Source: Acidaminobacter sp. JC074 (lineage in GTDB: Bacteria > Bacillota > Clostridia > Peptostreptococcales > Acidaminobacteraceae). Taken from it: 64,000 nucleotides of DNA. The position numbers and the translations under genes are program-made. The stretch's first letter is position 1; each line of letters begins with the position of its first letter. This document shows, one piece after another, positions 34,500 to 44,282 of this stretch. The DNA is taken from positions 62,001 to 126,000 of the forward strand of contig NZ_VANV01000012.1 in assembly GCF_022496765.1 (NCBI RefSeq), given 5' to 3'. The notes under the pieces are model-generated. The model made no database searches and was not told where the DNA came from. It saw nothing but the letters and a program-made list of their open reading frames with translations.

Positions 34500-36191
34500 A
34501 TGAAGATGAGAAACACGCTGCGTTTAGGAGACTTACTCGTAAATGCAGGAAAAATCAAAGAAGATCAACTGGAATTTGCCTTACAGGTACAAAAGGATAA
34601 GAAGAGAAAACTTGGCGAGACCCTTATTGAGTTAGACTTCGTATCTGAAAGAGATATCATTGAAGTACTAGAATTCCAACTTGGTATCCCTCAAGTCGAT
34701 TTAGAAAAGTATTACATAGAACCAGACGTACCCAATCTTGTGTCGGAATCTTTTGCTAGAACCAATCTTCTGATTCCAATTAAGAGAGATGGTATGAGAC
34801 TGGCTGTAGGCATGGTAGACCCACTGAACATCTTAGTCATCAATGACCTTGAAATAATTACAGGACTTGAAGTAGAACCTAAGATTGCTACAGAAAAAGA
34901 TATTAGAAATGCCATCGACCAATTTTATTCTAGACGTTCAGCAGAAGAAGCTGCTGAGGAGTTTACAAAAGAATACAAGTTGGAACAAGATGATATTGAT
35001 AAAGAACTCTTAAAAGAGATCAACAAAGCACCGGTTGTAAGACTGGTTAATACCATCATTGTACAGGCGGCTCAATCGAGAGCTTCCGATATTCACATCG
35101 AACCACATGATGACTATTTAAGAATAAGATTCAGAGTTGATGGTGATTTACAAGAGGTTATGAAACCAGCCAAGCAAACACATGGTGCCATTGTTACTAG
35201 GATCAAGATTATGGCCAAACTGGATATCGCCGAAAGACGTATTCCTCAAGATGGTCGTATCGAGATAAATGTTAAAGGTAGAGACTTGGATCTTCGTGTT
35301 TCGACCATACCAACGATTCATGGTGAGAAGGTTGTTATCCGTTTGCAGGATAGAACCACTTTCCTAAAGCCAATCGATGAGTTAGGTCTAAACGATGTTA
35401 ACCAACATGCATTTGAAGAAATCATTAAGGCAAGAAACGGTATTGTACTTGTTACTGGACCGACAGGTTCAGGTAAGTCAACGTCTTTATATGCCATGTT
35501 AAATGAACTCAATGACTTCAAACGTAATGTCATGACTGTTGAAGACCCGGTTGAGTACCGTATGGATGGTATTACACAGTCTCAAGTAAACCCTAAGGCA
35601 GGATTTTCATTTCCTGAAGGTTTAAGATCCATGTTACGTCAGGACCCTGATGTTATTATGGTTGGTGAGATTCGTGATACCGAAACAGCTGAAATTGCCG
35701 TAAGAGCTGCCATTACTGGTCACGTTGTTTTGTCTACACTACATACCAATAATGCTATTGCAACAATTAACAGACTTGTAGATATGGGTATTAAGCCTTA
35801 TCTAGTATCTTCATCAATTGTGGCAATCATTTCTCAGTTGTTAGTTAAGAAAATATGTCCATCATGTAAGGTGCCTTATATACCATCTCAGGCTGAGCTT
35901 GAAATGGCGGGTCTTAAAAATCTGGATTTAAATGTAGAGTTCTACAAAGGGGCAGGTTGTCCACACTGTAAGCAAACTGGTTACAGGGGTAGAACACCGA
36001 TCTTTGAAATTTTACAGTTTGATTCTGATATTAGACAAATGGTTACAGATGGGAAGTCATCAAACGAGATCAAAAGATTTTTATCAAGTCAAGGTATTCG
36101 TACTTTGCAAGATTCTTGTCTAGAGCTTGTTTTAAAGGGTGACACAACAGTAGACGAACTTATGAGAATTTCATACACATTGGAGGCGTAA
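34500..36191 (+). CDS. pilB: Type IV pilus assembly ATPase PilB
   Basis: Cytoplasmic hexameric motor that drives pilus extension. The protein has 563 residues. An N-terminal MshEN/GspE-like domain (about 20-145; this family can bind c-di-GMP) precedes the ATPase core with Walker A GPTGSGKS at 320-327, the Asp box around TVEDPVEY and Walker B near VIMVGEIRD. A zinc-binding tetracysteine is at C453, C456, C487 and C490. ATG 34500 is 6 bases behind GAAGGGG. It is followed 2 bases later by pilT. Confidence 0.95.
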   Translation: MKMRNTLRLGDLLVNAGKIKEDQLEFALQVQKDKKRKLGETLIELDFVSERDIIEVLEFQLGIPQVDLEKYYIEPDVPNLVSESFARTNLLIPIKRDGMRLAVGMVDPLNILVINDLEIITGLEVEPKIATEKDIRNAIDQFYSRRSAEEAAEEFTKEYKLEQDDIDKELLKEINKAPVVRLVNTIIVQAAQSRASDIHIEPHDDYLRIRFRVDGDLQEVMKPAKQTHGAIVTRIKIMAKLDIAERRIPQDGRIEINVKGRDLDLRVSTIPTIHGEKVVIRLQDRTTFLKPIDELGLNDVNQHAFEEIIKARNGIVLVTGPTGSGKSTSLYAMLNELNDFKRNVMTVEDPVEYRMDGITQSQVNPKAGFSFPEGLRSMLRQDPDVIMVGEIRDTETAEIAVRAAITGHVVLSTLHTNNAIATINRLVDMGIKPYLVSSSIVAIISQLLVKKICPSCKVPYIPSQAELEMAGLKNLDLNVEFYKGAGCPHCKQTGYRGRTPIFEILQFDSDIRQMVTDGKSSNEIKRFLSSQGIRTLQDSCLELVLKGDTTVDELMRISYTLEA

Positions 36192-36193
36192 TT

Positions 36194-37246
36194 ATGTCAA
36201 TAGTAGAACTTCTAAAAATGGCGCATAGAAACAAGGCATCAGATGTACACATTACAGTAGGGGTTCCACCAGTTATCAGGGTTAATGGTAAGTTGATTCA
36301 TGTAGATAATGTGGACAACTTAATGCCAGAAGACACTGAAAAAATTGCTTATGAACTTTTAACTGAAAAGCAAATAGCGGTTTTAAAGGATAAAGGAGAA
36401 ATTGACTTTTCATATGCTATCAGTGGCGTAGGACGTTTCAGAGTAAACGTATACTCACAACGTGGATCGTATTCAGTAGCTATCAGACCGATTCCACTTG
36501 ATATTCCTAGTGCACAGGAATTAGGATTGCCAGATATTTTAACACAACTGGCGGATAGAAAAAGAGGTTTAATATTGGTTACAGGTCCTACAGGTTCAGG
36601 TAAATCGACAACCTTAGCGACCATGATTGACCATATTAACGAAACAAGACGTTGTCATGTACTTACCTTAGAAGATCCAATAGAGTATTTACATAGACAT
36701 AAGTCTAGTATCATCAACCAAAGGGAGATTGGTTATGATACAGGATCGTACAATACGGCTTTAAGAGCTGCTTTAAGACAGGATCCAGATGTTATTCTTA
36801 TCGGTGAGATGAGAGACTTAGAAACCATTTCTATAGCAGTTACTGCTGCTGAAACAGGTCACTTAGTACTAGCAACGCTTCATACGATTGGTGCAGTATC
36901 TACAGTAGATAGAGTTATCGACGTATTCCCAGCTGAACAACAACAGCAAGTTAGAGTTCAGTTAGGTTCAGTACTTCAAGGAGTTATTTCACAGCAACTT
37001 GTAAGACGTGCTGATGGTTCAGGAAGAATCGGTGCCTTTGAAATAATGATCTGTAATCAAGCGGTTAGAAACCTGATTAGAGAAGGTAAGTCACATCAAT
37101 TAATGTCTTCGATCCAAACAGGAAGAAAGATTGGTATGATGTCAATGGACACATCTTTAGTGGAATTATATAAGAAAGGTTATATCACTGTAGATGAGGC
37201 TATGGCTCATTCCGTAGATAAGACGTTTATCAAGCGTCTGTTGTAA
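36194..37246 (+). CDS. pilT: Type IV pilus retraction ATPase PilT
   Basis: Motor that depolymerises pili, needed for twitching and DNA uptake. The 350-residue length is normal. Walker A GPTGSGKS lies at 131-138, the His box around LVLATLHTIGA, and the PilT-specific retraction motif AVRNLIRE at 290-297. The last motif separates it from PilB. It is in the same operon, 2 bases after pilB and 11 before pilC. Confidence 0.95.
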   Translation: MSIVELLKMAHRNKASDVHITVGVPPVIRVNGKLIHVDNVDNLMPEDTEKIAYELLTEKQIAVLKDKGEIDFSYAISGVGRFRVNVYSQRGSYSVAIRPIPLDIPSAQELGLPDILTQLADRKRGLILVTGPTGSGKSTTLATMIDHINETRRCHVLTLEDPIEYLHRHKSSIINQREIGYDTGSYNTALRAALRQDPDVILIGEMRDLETISIAVTAAETGHLVLATLHTIGAVSTVDRVIDVFPAEQQQQVRVQLGSVLQGVISQQLVRRADGSGRIGAFEIMICNQAVRNLIREGKSHQLMSSIQTGRKIGMMSMDTSLVELYKKGYITVDEAMAHSVDKTFIKRLL

Positions 37247-37257
37247 AGGATTAGAAT

Positions 37258-38469
37258 TTGGCTATTTATACTTACGAAGGGAAAGACTACAATGGTAGAA
37301 AAGTTAAAGGAGAACTGGATGTAGACTCTAAGTCACAAGCAGTCTCTGAACTTAGAAAACAGGGTATTTTTCCTATAAAAGTACAGTCTAAAGAGGAAAC
37401 GAGTAAAGAAATCAATCTTTCCTTCGGACGTAAAAAAGTAAAAAATAGAGAACTGATTATCTTCTGTAGACAGTTTGCTGCTACACTAGATGCCGGTATC
37501 TCTATCATAGAAAGTCTAGATATCCTTAGGCAACAGACTGAAAATAAAATGCTCAAAGAAGCGCTTGATGATGTCTACAATGAAGTGCAAAAGGGTTTAG
37601 CACTTTCAGTTGCAATGAAGAGTCATCCCAAAGCATTCCCAACTATGCTAGTAAACATGGTAGCAGCAGGTGAATTCTCTGGTGCACTATCAGACATCCT
37701 ACACAGAATGACAGAACATTATGAAAAAGAAGATAGGATTAGTGCAAAAATTAAGAGTGCAACAATTTATCCAAGAATACTTGCTGGAGTTACTATTATT
37801 GTAGTTACAATACTTTTGATTTTCGTATTGCCAAACTTTGGTCAAATGTTTGCTGATATGGGTGCAGAACTACCTGGTATAACTCAGCTACTCATGAATT
37901 TTGGTTCTACAGTTACTACTTATTGGTATGTTCCAGTGGGAATATGTGTTTTGATATACCTGTTCTATAGAAGATTGAATTCTACAGTAGAAGGGAGAAT
38001 AGCTTGGGATAAATGGAAGCTTGGACTGCCAATATTTGGCCAGCTTACAAGAAAAGTTGCTACGTCTAGATTTTCAAGAACGCTAGGTGCAATGCTTAAA
38101 TCAGGGATTCCGATTATAGAAGCTATGGAACAAGTGATTCAAGTTATAGGTAATAAGTATGTAGAAAGCGAATTGATTGGAACGTTAGAAAACATAAAAA
38201 GAGGTGAAGGTATCGCTAATCCATTAAGCTCGATTAACATTTTTCCACCTATGCTTATTTCGATGATCAGGATTGGAGAAGAAACTGGAACTATAGATGA
38301 ACTTTTATTGAAAACATCTGAGTTTTATGATGACGAAGTAGAAAGAGCATCAACTAATATGGTTCAAGCATTAAACCCATTGATTCTATTAGTAATGGTT
38401 GCTTTTATCTTACCGGTGTTAATTGCAATAGCTTTACCTATGTTTGATATGTATAACCATATGGTGTAG
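37258..38469 (+). CDS. pilC: Type IV pilus inner-membrane platform protein PilC
   Basis: Polytopic membrane protein that couples the motors to pilin insertion. The 403 residues contain two GspF-type cytoplasmic helical domains (about 65-165 and 270-375; FCRQFAATLDAGI and RFSRTLGAMLKSGIP), each followed by hydrophobic segments (about 170-230 and 375-400). The start is TTG 37258, 6 bases behind AAAGGA. The first residues AIYTYEGKDYNG are the standard family N-terminus, which supports the TTG. Confidence 0.94.
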   Translation: MAIYTYEGKDYNGRKVKGELDVDSKSQAVSELRKQGIFPIKVQSKEETSKEINLSFGRKKVKNRELIIFCRQFAATLDAGISIIESLDILRQQTENKMLKEALDDVYNEVQKGLALSVAMKSHPKAFPTMLVNMVAAGEFSGALSDILHRMTEHYEKEDRISAKIKSATIYPRILAGVTIIVVTILLIFVLPNFGQMFADMGAELPGITQLLMNFGSTVTTYWYVPVGICVLIYLFYRRLNSTVEGRIAWDKWKLGLPIFGQLTRKVATSRFSRTLGAMLKSGIPIIEAMEQVIQVIGNKYVESELIGTLENIKRGEGIANPLSSINIFPPMLISMIRIGEETGTIDELLLKTSEFYDDEVERASTNMVQALNPLILLVMVAFILPVLIAIALPMFDMYNHMV

Positions 38470-38525
38470 ATAACTGTAGGTTTTCATATATAGTCAACTC
38501 ATGTTAGAGAAGAAGGAGAGATAGT

Positions 38526-38981
38526 ATGATTAAAAAGATTCAAAAAAACATGAACAAGAAAGGTTTTACTTTAGTAGAACTAATTATCGTTTTAGCAGTA
38601 ATGGCAATATTAGCAGCTATTGTTATTCCAAGGATGTCAGGTGTTACAGATTCGTTCAAGATTAGATCTGATGAAAGAGTTGCTGCTTCAATTGCTAGAG
38701 AGATACAGGTGATGGTCCAAACTGGTGTGATTGATGACTTGGGTGCTTCTGACACAAGTTCAGTTGTAACTACAGATTACACTTCTAGAGATAATTATAT
38801 AGCTCCAGAAATTCAATCAACAACTTTGGCTGAGGATGCATTGATTATTACCTTATTCTCAGATTATGATATTAATGGTGATGGTGATAAGGATGATACA
38901 GATGAGGACAAAAAACATATTGAAGTTAAATTTGGTGATGATATTACAAGTGTATTAAAATATACTGGTGAAATTAACTAA
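38526..38981 (+). CDS. pilA: Major type IV pilin
   Basis: The 151-residue prepilin has a 13-residue basic leader ending KKG; cleavage before F14 gives FTLVE with Glu at +5, followed by a hydrophobic helix (to about residue 38). The C-terminal domain is small and acidic and holds DINGDGDKDD, a calcium-loop-like run, near residues 118-127. There is no C-terminal cysteine pair. ATG 38526 follows AAGGAGAG. Its place first among the pilins and its canonical N-terminus suggest it is the main subunit; this is not proven. Confidence 0.88.
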   Translation: MIKKIQKNMNKKGFTLVELIIVLAVMAILAAIVIPRMSGVTDSFKIRSDERVAASIAREIQVMVQTGVIDDLGASDTSSVVTTDYTSRDNYIAPEIQSTTLAEDALIITLFSDYDINGDGDKDDTDEDKKHIEVKFGDDITSVLKYTGEIN

Positions 38982-38994
38982 GAGTAGGTTGCGT

Positions 38995-39741
38995 TTGATA
39001 GTCATATATTTTATATTAGGTTTATTATTAGGTAGTTTTTATAATGTATGTATCTATCGTCTTCCTGTTGGGAAGTCGGTGGTGACGCCTCGATCATCTT
39101 GTGGTGCTTGTGGACATGTGTTGGGTGGTTTAGATATGATCCCAGTTTTGTCGTACTTTATTTTTGGTCGTAAGTGTCGTCATTGCGGAGCTTCTTATAG
39201 TGCTAGATATGCGCTGGTCGAGTTATTGACTGGCGCTCTATTCGCTATAACCTATGTGGTGTTTGGTTATACGTGGATGTCTTTAGTAGGAATTATATTA
39301 TCATCAATAGTTATAATTGTTACATTTATAGATATTGATCATCATATAATTTTAGACAGATTTACTGTCTTTGGGATTATTTTAGCTATAGGATATCACT
39401 TATTTATTAGTGATGTATCATGGTTAAATGTTTTATTAGGATTTCTAATCGGTGGAGGTATACTTTTTATTATTGCCATGATAGGAACTATGGGTGGTGG
39501 TGATATAAAAATTATGTCTGCTTTTGGTATGCTTTTAGGTTTTCCTAAAGTCTTTATGGCATACTATTTATCTTTTGTTATAGGTGCAATTGTTTTATTA
39601 CCGATTGTAATCTATCAAAAGAAAAAATATGGAGAATACAAGTCGCTTGTACCTTTTGGACCATTCTTATGTATAGGTACTTGGGTTACATTCTATTTTG
39701 GTGATGTTTTGTATAATTTTTATCTGTCAGTTTTATTGTAG
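38995..39741 (+). CDS. pilD: Prepilin peptidase PilD
   Basis: Membrane aspartic protease that removes prepilin leaders and methylates the new N-terminus. About 248 residues. LLLGSFYNVCIYRLP lies near the start, and zinc-binding cysteine pairs CGAC and CRHC are in the N-terminal cytoplasmic loop. Catalytic aspartates are in FIDIDHH and GGGDIK, among six or more membrane helices. I choose TTG 38995, 6 bases behind GAGTAGG, giving the usual short N-terminus. A GTG at 38968, inside pilA, has no ribosome site. Confidence 0.9.
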   Translation: MIVIYFILGLLLGSFYNVCIYRLPVGKSVVTPRSSCGACGHVLGGLDMIPVLSYFIFGRKCRHCGASYSARYALVELLTGALFAITYVVFGYTWMSLVGIILSSIVIIVTFIDIDHHIILDRFTVFGIILAIGYHLFISDVSWLNVLLGFLIGGGILFIIAMIGTMGGGDIKIMSAFGMLLGFPKVFMAYYLSFVIGAIVLLPIVIYQKKKYGEYKSLVPFGPFLCIGTWVTFYFGDVLYNFYLSVLL

Positions 39742-39749
39742 GTGATGCT

Positions 39750-40298
39750 ATGAAGTTTTTCAAAAATAAATATGGTTTCACCTTAGTCGAGATGATTATT
39801 GTAATTTCTGTTGCAGCAATCGTTTTAACTCCTTTTGGCATGTTGATGACTGCTGGTTTGCGAAATGAAGTTGCTATTCAACGAACAATAGATGCTGATC
39901 AGACAACTCAACAGACTTTTATAGTTCTGAATGAGAAGATTCGTAAAGAGGGTTTTTCAGCTGTAGAAGATTTAGGTACACATCTTGCACAAGCTAATGT
40001 ACTTAGAGTAGATGACAAGATATTCTTTTTAAATTCAAATGGTTATGTTTATCAAGATTATAACGACACTGTATTACAAACGACCACAGAGGTTGTCTTA
40101 AATGAGTTTGTCTTATCTGCTATTCCTTCTATGATTACATATGAAGATATATTAGATCGAGATGCGATTGAAAAGACGGGTTATACGACAGAGCAATTGA
40201 ATGAGATTATAAGTTTAGAGATAGAGTTTGGGATTGATACGAATAATGACAATGTAATAGATGATACATATACTTACATTTATTCGAAGAGAAATTGA
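39750..40298 (+). CDS. Minor type IV pilin
   Basis: The 182-residue protein has leader MKFFKNKYG, cleaved before F10, giving FTLVE with Glu5 and a hydrophobic helix to about residue 35. The soluble domain ends with DTNNDNVIDD, a calcium-loop-like acidic run, near residues 167-176. It starts 8 bases after pilD. Probably a minor or initiation pilin; which one (PilW, PilE-like and so on) I cannot say. Confidence 0.82.
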   Translation: MKFFKNKYGFTLVEMIIVISVAAIVLTPFGMLMTAGLRNEVAIQRTIDADQTTQQTFIVLNEKIRKEGFSAVEDLGTHLAQANVLRVDDKIFFLNSNGYVYQDYNDTVLQTTTEVVLNEFVLSAIPSMITYEDILDRDAIEKTGYTTEQLNEIISLEIEFGIDTNNDNVIDDTYTYIYSKRN

Positions 40299-40310
40299 TA
40301 GGGGGAAGTA

Positions 40311-41459
40311 ATGCCAAAGAGAATTGGTTTGGAGATTGGTACTGCTAAGACTAAATTAGTTGTCGGCAATGCCAGTAAAAGTGAATTTAGGTTATCAGGC
40401 TATGAAGTCTTTGATACATTAGATGGCGTCTATACTATTGATGAAGACATTGATTTACTACGCATGGAACTGCCTATCAAAGAAGCGATGGGTAGGTTAA
40501 ATGTTAAAAATGGCGAACTATATGTAACGATTAATAATGAAAAAGTTATTATTCGTACACGTGAATTACCGCGTGTTGGCCCTAAAGAGATGCTTGATAT
40601 TGTACGTTTTGAAGCAGAATCCTTTTTACCTTATGACATCGATGCTTTTTACATTGATTACAAGGTACTTGATGAAGTGGATGAAAAAGAAATCGGTGAA
40701 ACTGATGACAAGCAGGTTTTCTTTAATGTCATGATCATAGCTGCTCCGAAAGATGTTGTAGACCAATATATAGAACTTGCTTCAAGACTTAAGTTGAAGT
40801 TAAAAATAGTAACTGTTTATACAGAAGCTGTAACAAAATTCTTTAACAAGCATTACTTGGAAGATAAAAAGAACACTCTGTTCGTAGATATAGGTAATAA
40901 ATATACTAATATGACAATGTTTGAAGGTAATCACTACTTCGCAAACATTAAAACAGAACGTGGTATCAATGGTATGTATGAACGATTAGTAGATCACCAT
41001 GGATTTAATGAACATGATGTTAAGTATTACATGTACAATTATACCGGTGAGTTAGGTGAACCTATAAAGAGAGAAGAAGAGGAACATGTATCTTTAGAAG
41101 AGGATTCATCTTTAAAAGACTTACAGATGAAACTTCAGTCTATTCAAAAGGCCAATACCAATCTTTCTGAATCCGATACAGACTTATTGAGTCTTCGTAA
41201 TAGAGAATACGACAGTATTATCAATGAAGTTAACAGAATGGTTGAGTTTTTTAAGACTCGTAAGTACGGTACTTTTGTTGACCAAATATTTGTATTTGGT
41301 GGTGGTGCATACTTGTCAGATTTTGCGGAAATAGTAAATGAATCATTAGGTGTACCTTGTGAAGTATTGCCAAATAAGGGGTACGCAGGTTCAATAGATA
41401 AAGAGAGTTATGAATTGATGATACCATCAATTGGGGCATGTATAGGAGGCAAATCTTGA
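40311..41459 (+). CDS. pilM: Type IV pilus assembly protein PilM
   Basis: Cytoplasmic actin-like ATPase-fold protein that binds the N-terminus of PilN and links the alignment complex to the motor. The 382-residue protein has LEIGTAKTKLVVG near 7-19 and LFVDIGNKYTNM near 190-201 as the two phosphate-loop regions, then FVFGGGAYL near 336-344. AGGGGGAAG precedes the ATG. The stop overlaps the TTG start of pilN. Confidence 0.9.
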   Translation: MPKRIGLEIGTAKTKLVVGNASKSEFRLSGYEVFDTLDGVYTIDEDIDLLRMELPIKEAMGRLNVKNGELYVTINNEKVIIRTRELPRVGPKEMLDIVRFEAESFLPYDIDAFYIDYKVLDEVDEKEIGETDDKQVFFNVMIIAAPKDVVDQYIELASRLKLKLKIVTVYTEAVTKFFNKHYLEDKKNTLFVDIGNKYTNMTMFEGNHYFANIKTERGINGMYERLVDHHGFNEHDVKYYMYNYTGELGEPIKREEEEHVSLEEDSSLKDLQMKLQSIQKANTNLSESDTDLLSLRNREYDSIINEVNRMVEFFKTRKYGTFVDQIFVFGGGAYLSDFAEIVNESLGVPCEVLPNKGYAGSIDKESYELMIPSIGACIGGKS

Positions 41460-42070
41460 AACTAGGAAAATCTAAAGTTTATAGTTTGAAAGATTATAAG
41501 CAGAGAGAAGTAAACTTACTGCCTCCTGATTTTCACCGTGGGGCTAGAATCAAAGCTGGTATATTAATGTTTGTTGCATTATGTATTGTAGCTGTAGGTG
41601 CATTTGCATTCTATGAATATACAGTAATTCGCGATACGAAAGCTTTAGAAGAAGAAACAATTATCAAAAAAGCTGCAATTGCAAAAAACCAGAATACAAT
41701 TAGTAAGCAGAATATCATTATGTCATTGGATACAAGAATTGCTTTAAAAGAATTCTTGTTGGACTATGTATTCACTGCAAATAGATCATTGAGTGAAATG
41801 ATTGATTTGTTTGAGTCTAAACTAAATGGAGAAGTGTATCTGACTTCTTTGACAGCAGATTCATCTACGAGCCTAACAGTTAGTGCATCTGCACTTTCGC
41901 ATGAGGCTGTGTCATATACTATTAATCAATTGAAATTACTATCTTTTGAAGATGGTACAAAATATTTTGATACTGTTACTACAAATGGTATTGTTAGAAA
42001 TGAAGATGAAGATGGTAATGTTACTTATCTCTTCCAACTTGAATGTAAATTTGGTGGAGGTGTTGAGTAA
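41456..42070 (+). CDS. pilN: Type IV pilus assembly protein PilN
   Basis: Single-pass membrane protein of the PilMNO alignment complex. The 204 residues include the conserved REVNLLPPDF near the N-terminus, which docks on PilM, a TM helix at about 35-55, a coiled coil and a periplasm-type ferredoxin-fold domain. The start is TTG 41456, 7 bases behind AGGAGG; the ATG at 41438 lies upstream of that ribosome site. TTGA overlap with pilM and one-base TAATG overlap with pilO show tight coupling. Confidence 0.88.
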   Translation: MKLGKSKVYSLKDYKQREVNLLPPDFHRGARIKAGILMFVALCIVAVGAFAFYEYTVIRDTKALEEETIIKKAAIAKNQNTISKQNIIMSLDTRIALKEFLLDYVFTANRSLSEMIDLFESKLNGEVYLTSLTADSSTSLTVSASALSHEAVSYTINQLKLLSFEDGTKYFDTVTTNGIVRNEDEDGNVTYLFQLECKFGGGVE

Positions 42071-43350
42071 TGAAATTATCTACTCGTGAAAAGAACATGA
42101 TCATTGTTTTTGGTATCGCCTTAATTTGTGTTGCTATTTATTTCTTTGTTGTAGAGCCAATTCATGTAGAATACAAGACTGTAAAGGCAGAATACGATAC
42201 TGTAGAGTCTCAATATAGAATTGTAAAAACGCAAGTAAAAGACGATAATGAGATGGAAGCTATCATGGCAGATTATAGAGATCGTCTAGCTAGGTTAAAT
42301 GCAAAACTTCCTTCACAAGTTTATTTAGAAAAAATCATTGATGATATGTACAACCATTTTGGTTCATATGAGATCGTCATGGATGCTGTAACGTTCAATT
42401 TGGTTGAGAGTGAACAAGTTGAAGTAGAGTCAATTGAGAGTCAAGATGGTTTAGCAGTTGAAAACTTAAGACCTGTAATGTCTGTTGAAGAAATAATGGA
42501 ATCATATGAAGCAGAAGAAGATTTATCAGGTGTGGTAGTACTCAATGAAGAAACTATAGCATATGATTATTCTCAACTTGGCTACATGAATGTAAATATG
42601 TCTTTTACAGCTAATTATAATATCTTTAAAGATGCATTATCATCACTAGCATTGTTGGATTCTACTGTTATTCCAACAAACTTGTCATTATCAAAGTCTG
42701 AATATGATGATGAAGCTAGAAATCCGGATGATAATCAAGTCTTCGTTGCATTATCTGTTGCTATACCATTTTATTATGATAATGAAGAAAAAGAAGATAT
42801 ATTCTTTGATTATGAGTTTGAGCCTGAAAAAGACTTTGAAGAGCATGGTCCATTTGAGTATGTATCAGTTACTAATTCAACAAGAGGTTCATCATCGTCA
42901 AGTTCTGATTATAGACCAGCGAGCACTGTGACTTCAGTTAATGCTGATTTTACAGTTTCGATAAGAAATTCATCTTCTGATCTAGCTGCTCAATCTTTGA
43001 CTTACAGTAACATTCCAGGCTCTAAACTTGAGTTGGACTCAAATAGAAATGAAAAATATATCATGGATATCACTGAATCGGGTTCTAGTTTATCATTTAA
43101 GTATTCTAATGATAATGCGACGTACCCAAGTGGATCTGCTTATGAAGTATTATCTCCAAAGGGAGATAACATTGTCGTAAAGGTAAACTCGTCTGTTAGA
43201 AGTAATCTAGATGATGATTCGGGACTAACTTTAGTTCTAAACAATAGATCTTCTAGAAAAGTGATGATCTATGTTTCTGATGATGATCCAAATAATCCTA
43301 GATTTAACATCATTGTTAACGCAGGAGCCTTTGAAGTAATAAGGAATTAG
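42070..43350 (+). CDS. pilO: PilO-like pilus assembly protein with extra C-terminal domain
   Basis: The first 235 residues fit PilO: TM helix at about 10-27, coiled coil (30-75) and a domain containing YMNVNMSFTANYNIF. Typical PilO proteins stop near 200 residues, but this one has 426. An acidic linker and a serine-rich stretch (near 275-285) lead into an additional beta-rich domain (about 295-426) of no family I recognise. The frame is continuous. The extra domain would lie outside the membrane and may reach into the cell wall, which is inference. Confidence 0.8.
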   Translation: MKLSTREKNMIIVFGIALICVAIYFFVVEPIHVEYKTVKAEYDTVESQYRIVKTQVKDDNEMEAIMADYRDRLARLNAKLPSQVYLEKIIDDMYNHFGSYEIVMDAVTFNLVESEQVEVESIESQDGLAVENLRPVMSVEEIMESYEAEEDLSGVVVLNEETIAYDYSQLGYMNVNMSFTANYNIFKDALSSLALLDSTVIPTNLSLSKSEYDDEARNPDDNQVFVALSVAIPFYYDNEEKEDIFFDYEFEPEKDFEEHGPFEYVSVTNSTRGSSSSSSDYRPASTVTSVNADFTVSIRNSSSDLAAQSLTYSNIPGSKLELDSNRNEKYIMDITESGSSLSFKYSNDNATYPSGSAYEVLSPKGDNIVVKVNSSVRSNLDDDSGLTLVLNNRSSRKVMIYVSDDDPNNPRFNIIVNAGAFEVIRN

Positions 43351-43351
43351 A

Positions 43352-44278
43352 ATGAAAAATAAGAAGGGTTACACACTTGTTGAATTGATCATTACGCTGG
43401 CAGTTATCAGCATAATGATCGTTCCTATTTTCAATTCATTTATAGAAGCTAATCGCGTTAATCTTCGTTCGAGACGACAGATTAGCGCTGCTTATCTTGC
43501 GCAGAACACCTTAGAAGAACTTAAAGGAATGCCAAGATATGATTTTACTAAGATGGATACGAATGCAGGTGATTCTATAGGTGTTTATGATGCTGCATGG
43601 AGTGAAACTAGAACAGAAACAGTAGACAATGGTGGTACAACTTTTACAGTTGTCACTGAAATGAGAAACATTACTAGAGAAAACATTGATTTAGATAATG
43701 ATGGTTCAGGTGATGTTATTGTAGGTGTTACAGTCGACAACAGATCGACAAGTTATCTGACTAAAGAAAGAGATTATAATGCAAAGGTATTTATAAACTC
43801 TGATCAAGCTGATGTGACTTATAGGACCCAAAATGTTGCCGGTTCAACTTATCAGGACAGTGATGATACTGTTTATTTACTTTTTACTAGTACAGATGAT
43901 TCATTAAGTCATATAAGACCAGTTGATGAAAGTTTGGTAACCATTCCTGGTATGGAAAGTAAGAACATTACAACTACAGGCTTTGGCGATGATGATATGA
44001 TTGTTCTAAATATTGAAGGATATGAGTCGCTTGCATCGAACTATACGTTTCATATTATTAATAGGTCTAACTGGACCATAGATGCAAAGCCTTATACGGA
44101 TAATGACCACATTATAATAAAGTCGCATAGAGATTCAACAAATAACGTTTATATAGGAAACTCTTTTCCAGTAGCAATTGGGACACCATCTTCGGTAAAA
44201 CATTACTTTGAAATTGTAGTGACTGTTTCTAGAAATGGTGAAGAGTTTGAAAGAATAGAAGCTATAATAGGGAAGTGA
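43352..44278 (+). CDS. Minor pilin, PilV-like
   Basis: The 308-residue prepilin-like protein has the short leader MKNKKG, then YTLVE with Glu5 and a hydrophobic helix. AAYLAQNTLEELKGMP near 46-61 resembles the PilV/GspI motif. DLDNDGSGD near residues 115-123 is a third calcium-loop-like stretch. The size is large for a minor pilin. It starts 1 base after pilO and ends 4 bases before the giant pilin-like gene. Confidence 0.82.
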   Translation: MKNKKGYTLVELIITLAVISIMIVPIFNSFIEANRVNLRSRRQISAAYLAQNTLEELKGMPRYDFTKMDTNAGDSIGVYDAAWSETRTETVDNGGTTFTVVTEMRNITRENIDLDNDGSGDVIVGVTVDNRSTSYLTKERDYNAKVFINSDQADVTYRTQNVAGSTYQDSDDTVYLLFTSTDDSLSHIRPVDESLVTIPGMESKNITTTGFGDDDMIVLNIEGYESLASNYTFHIINRSNWTIDAKPYTDNDHIIIKSHRDSTNNVYIGNSFPVAIGTPSSVKHYFEIVVTVSRNGEEFERIEAIIGK

Positions 44279-44282
44279 TGAT

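Noticed and set aside
38470..38525. c-di-GMP riboswitch ahead of the major pilin or the adhesin
   Set aside because: Such switches control pili and adhesins in some clostridia, but the leaders at 38470-38525 and 51317-51368 are too short and show no matching core sequences.
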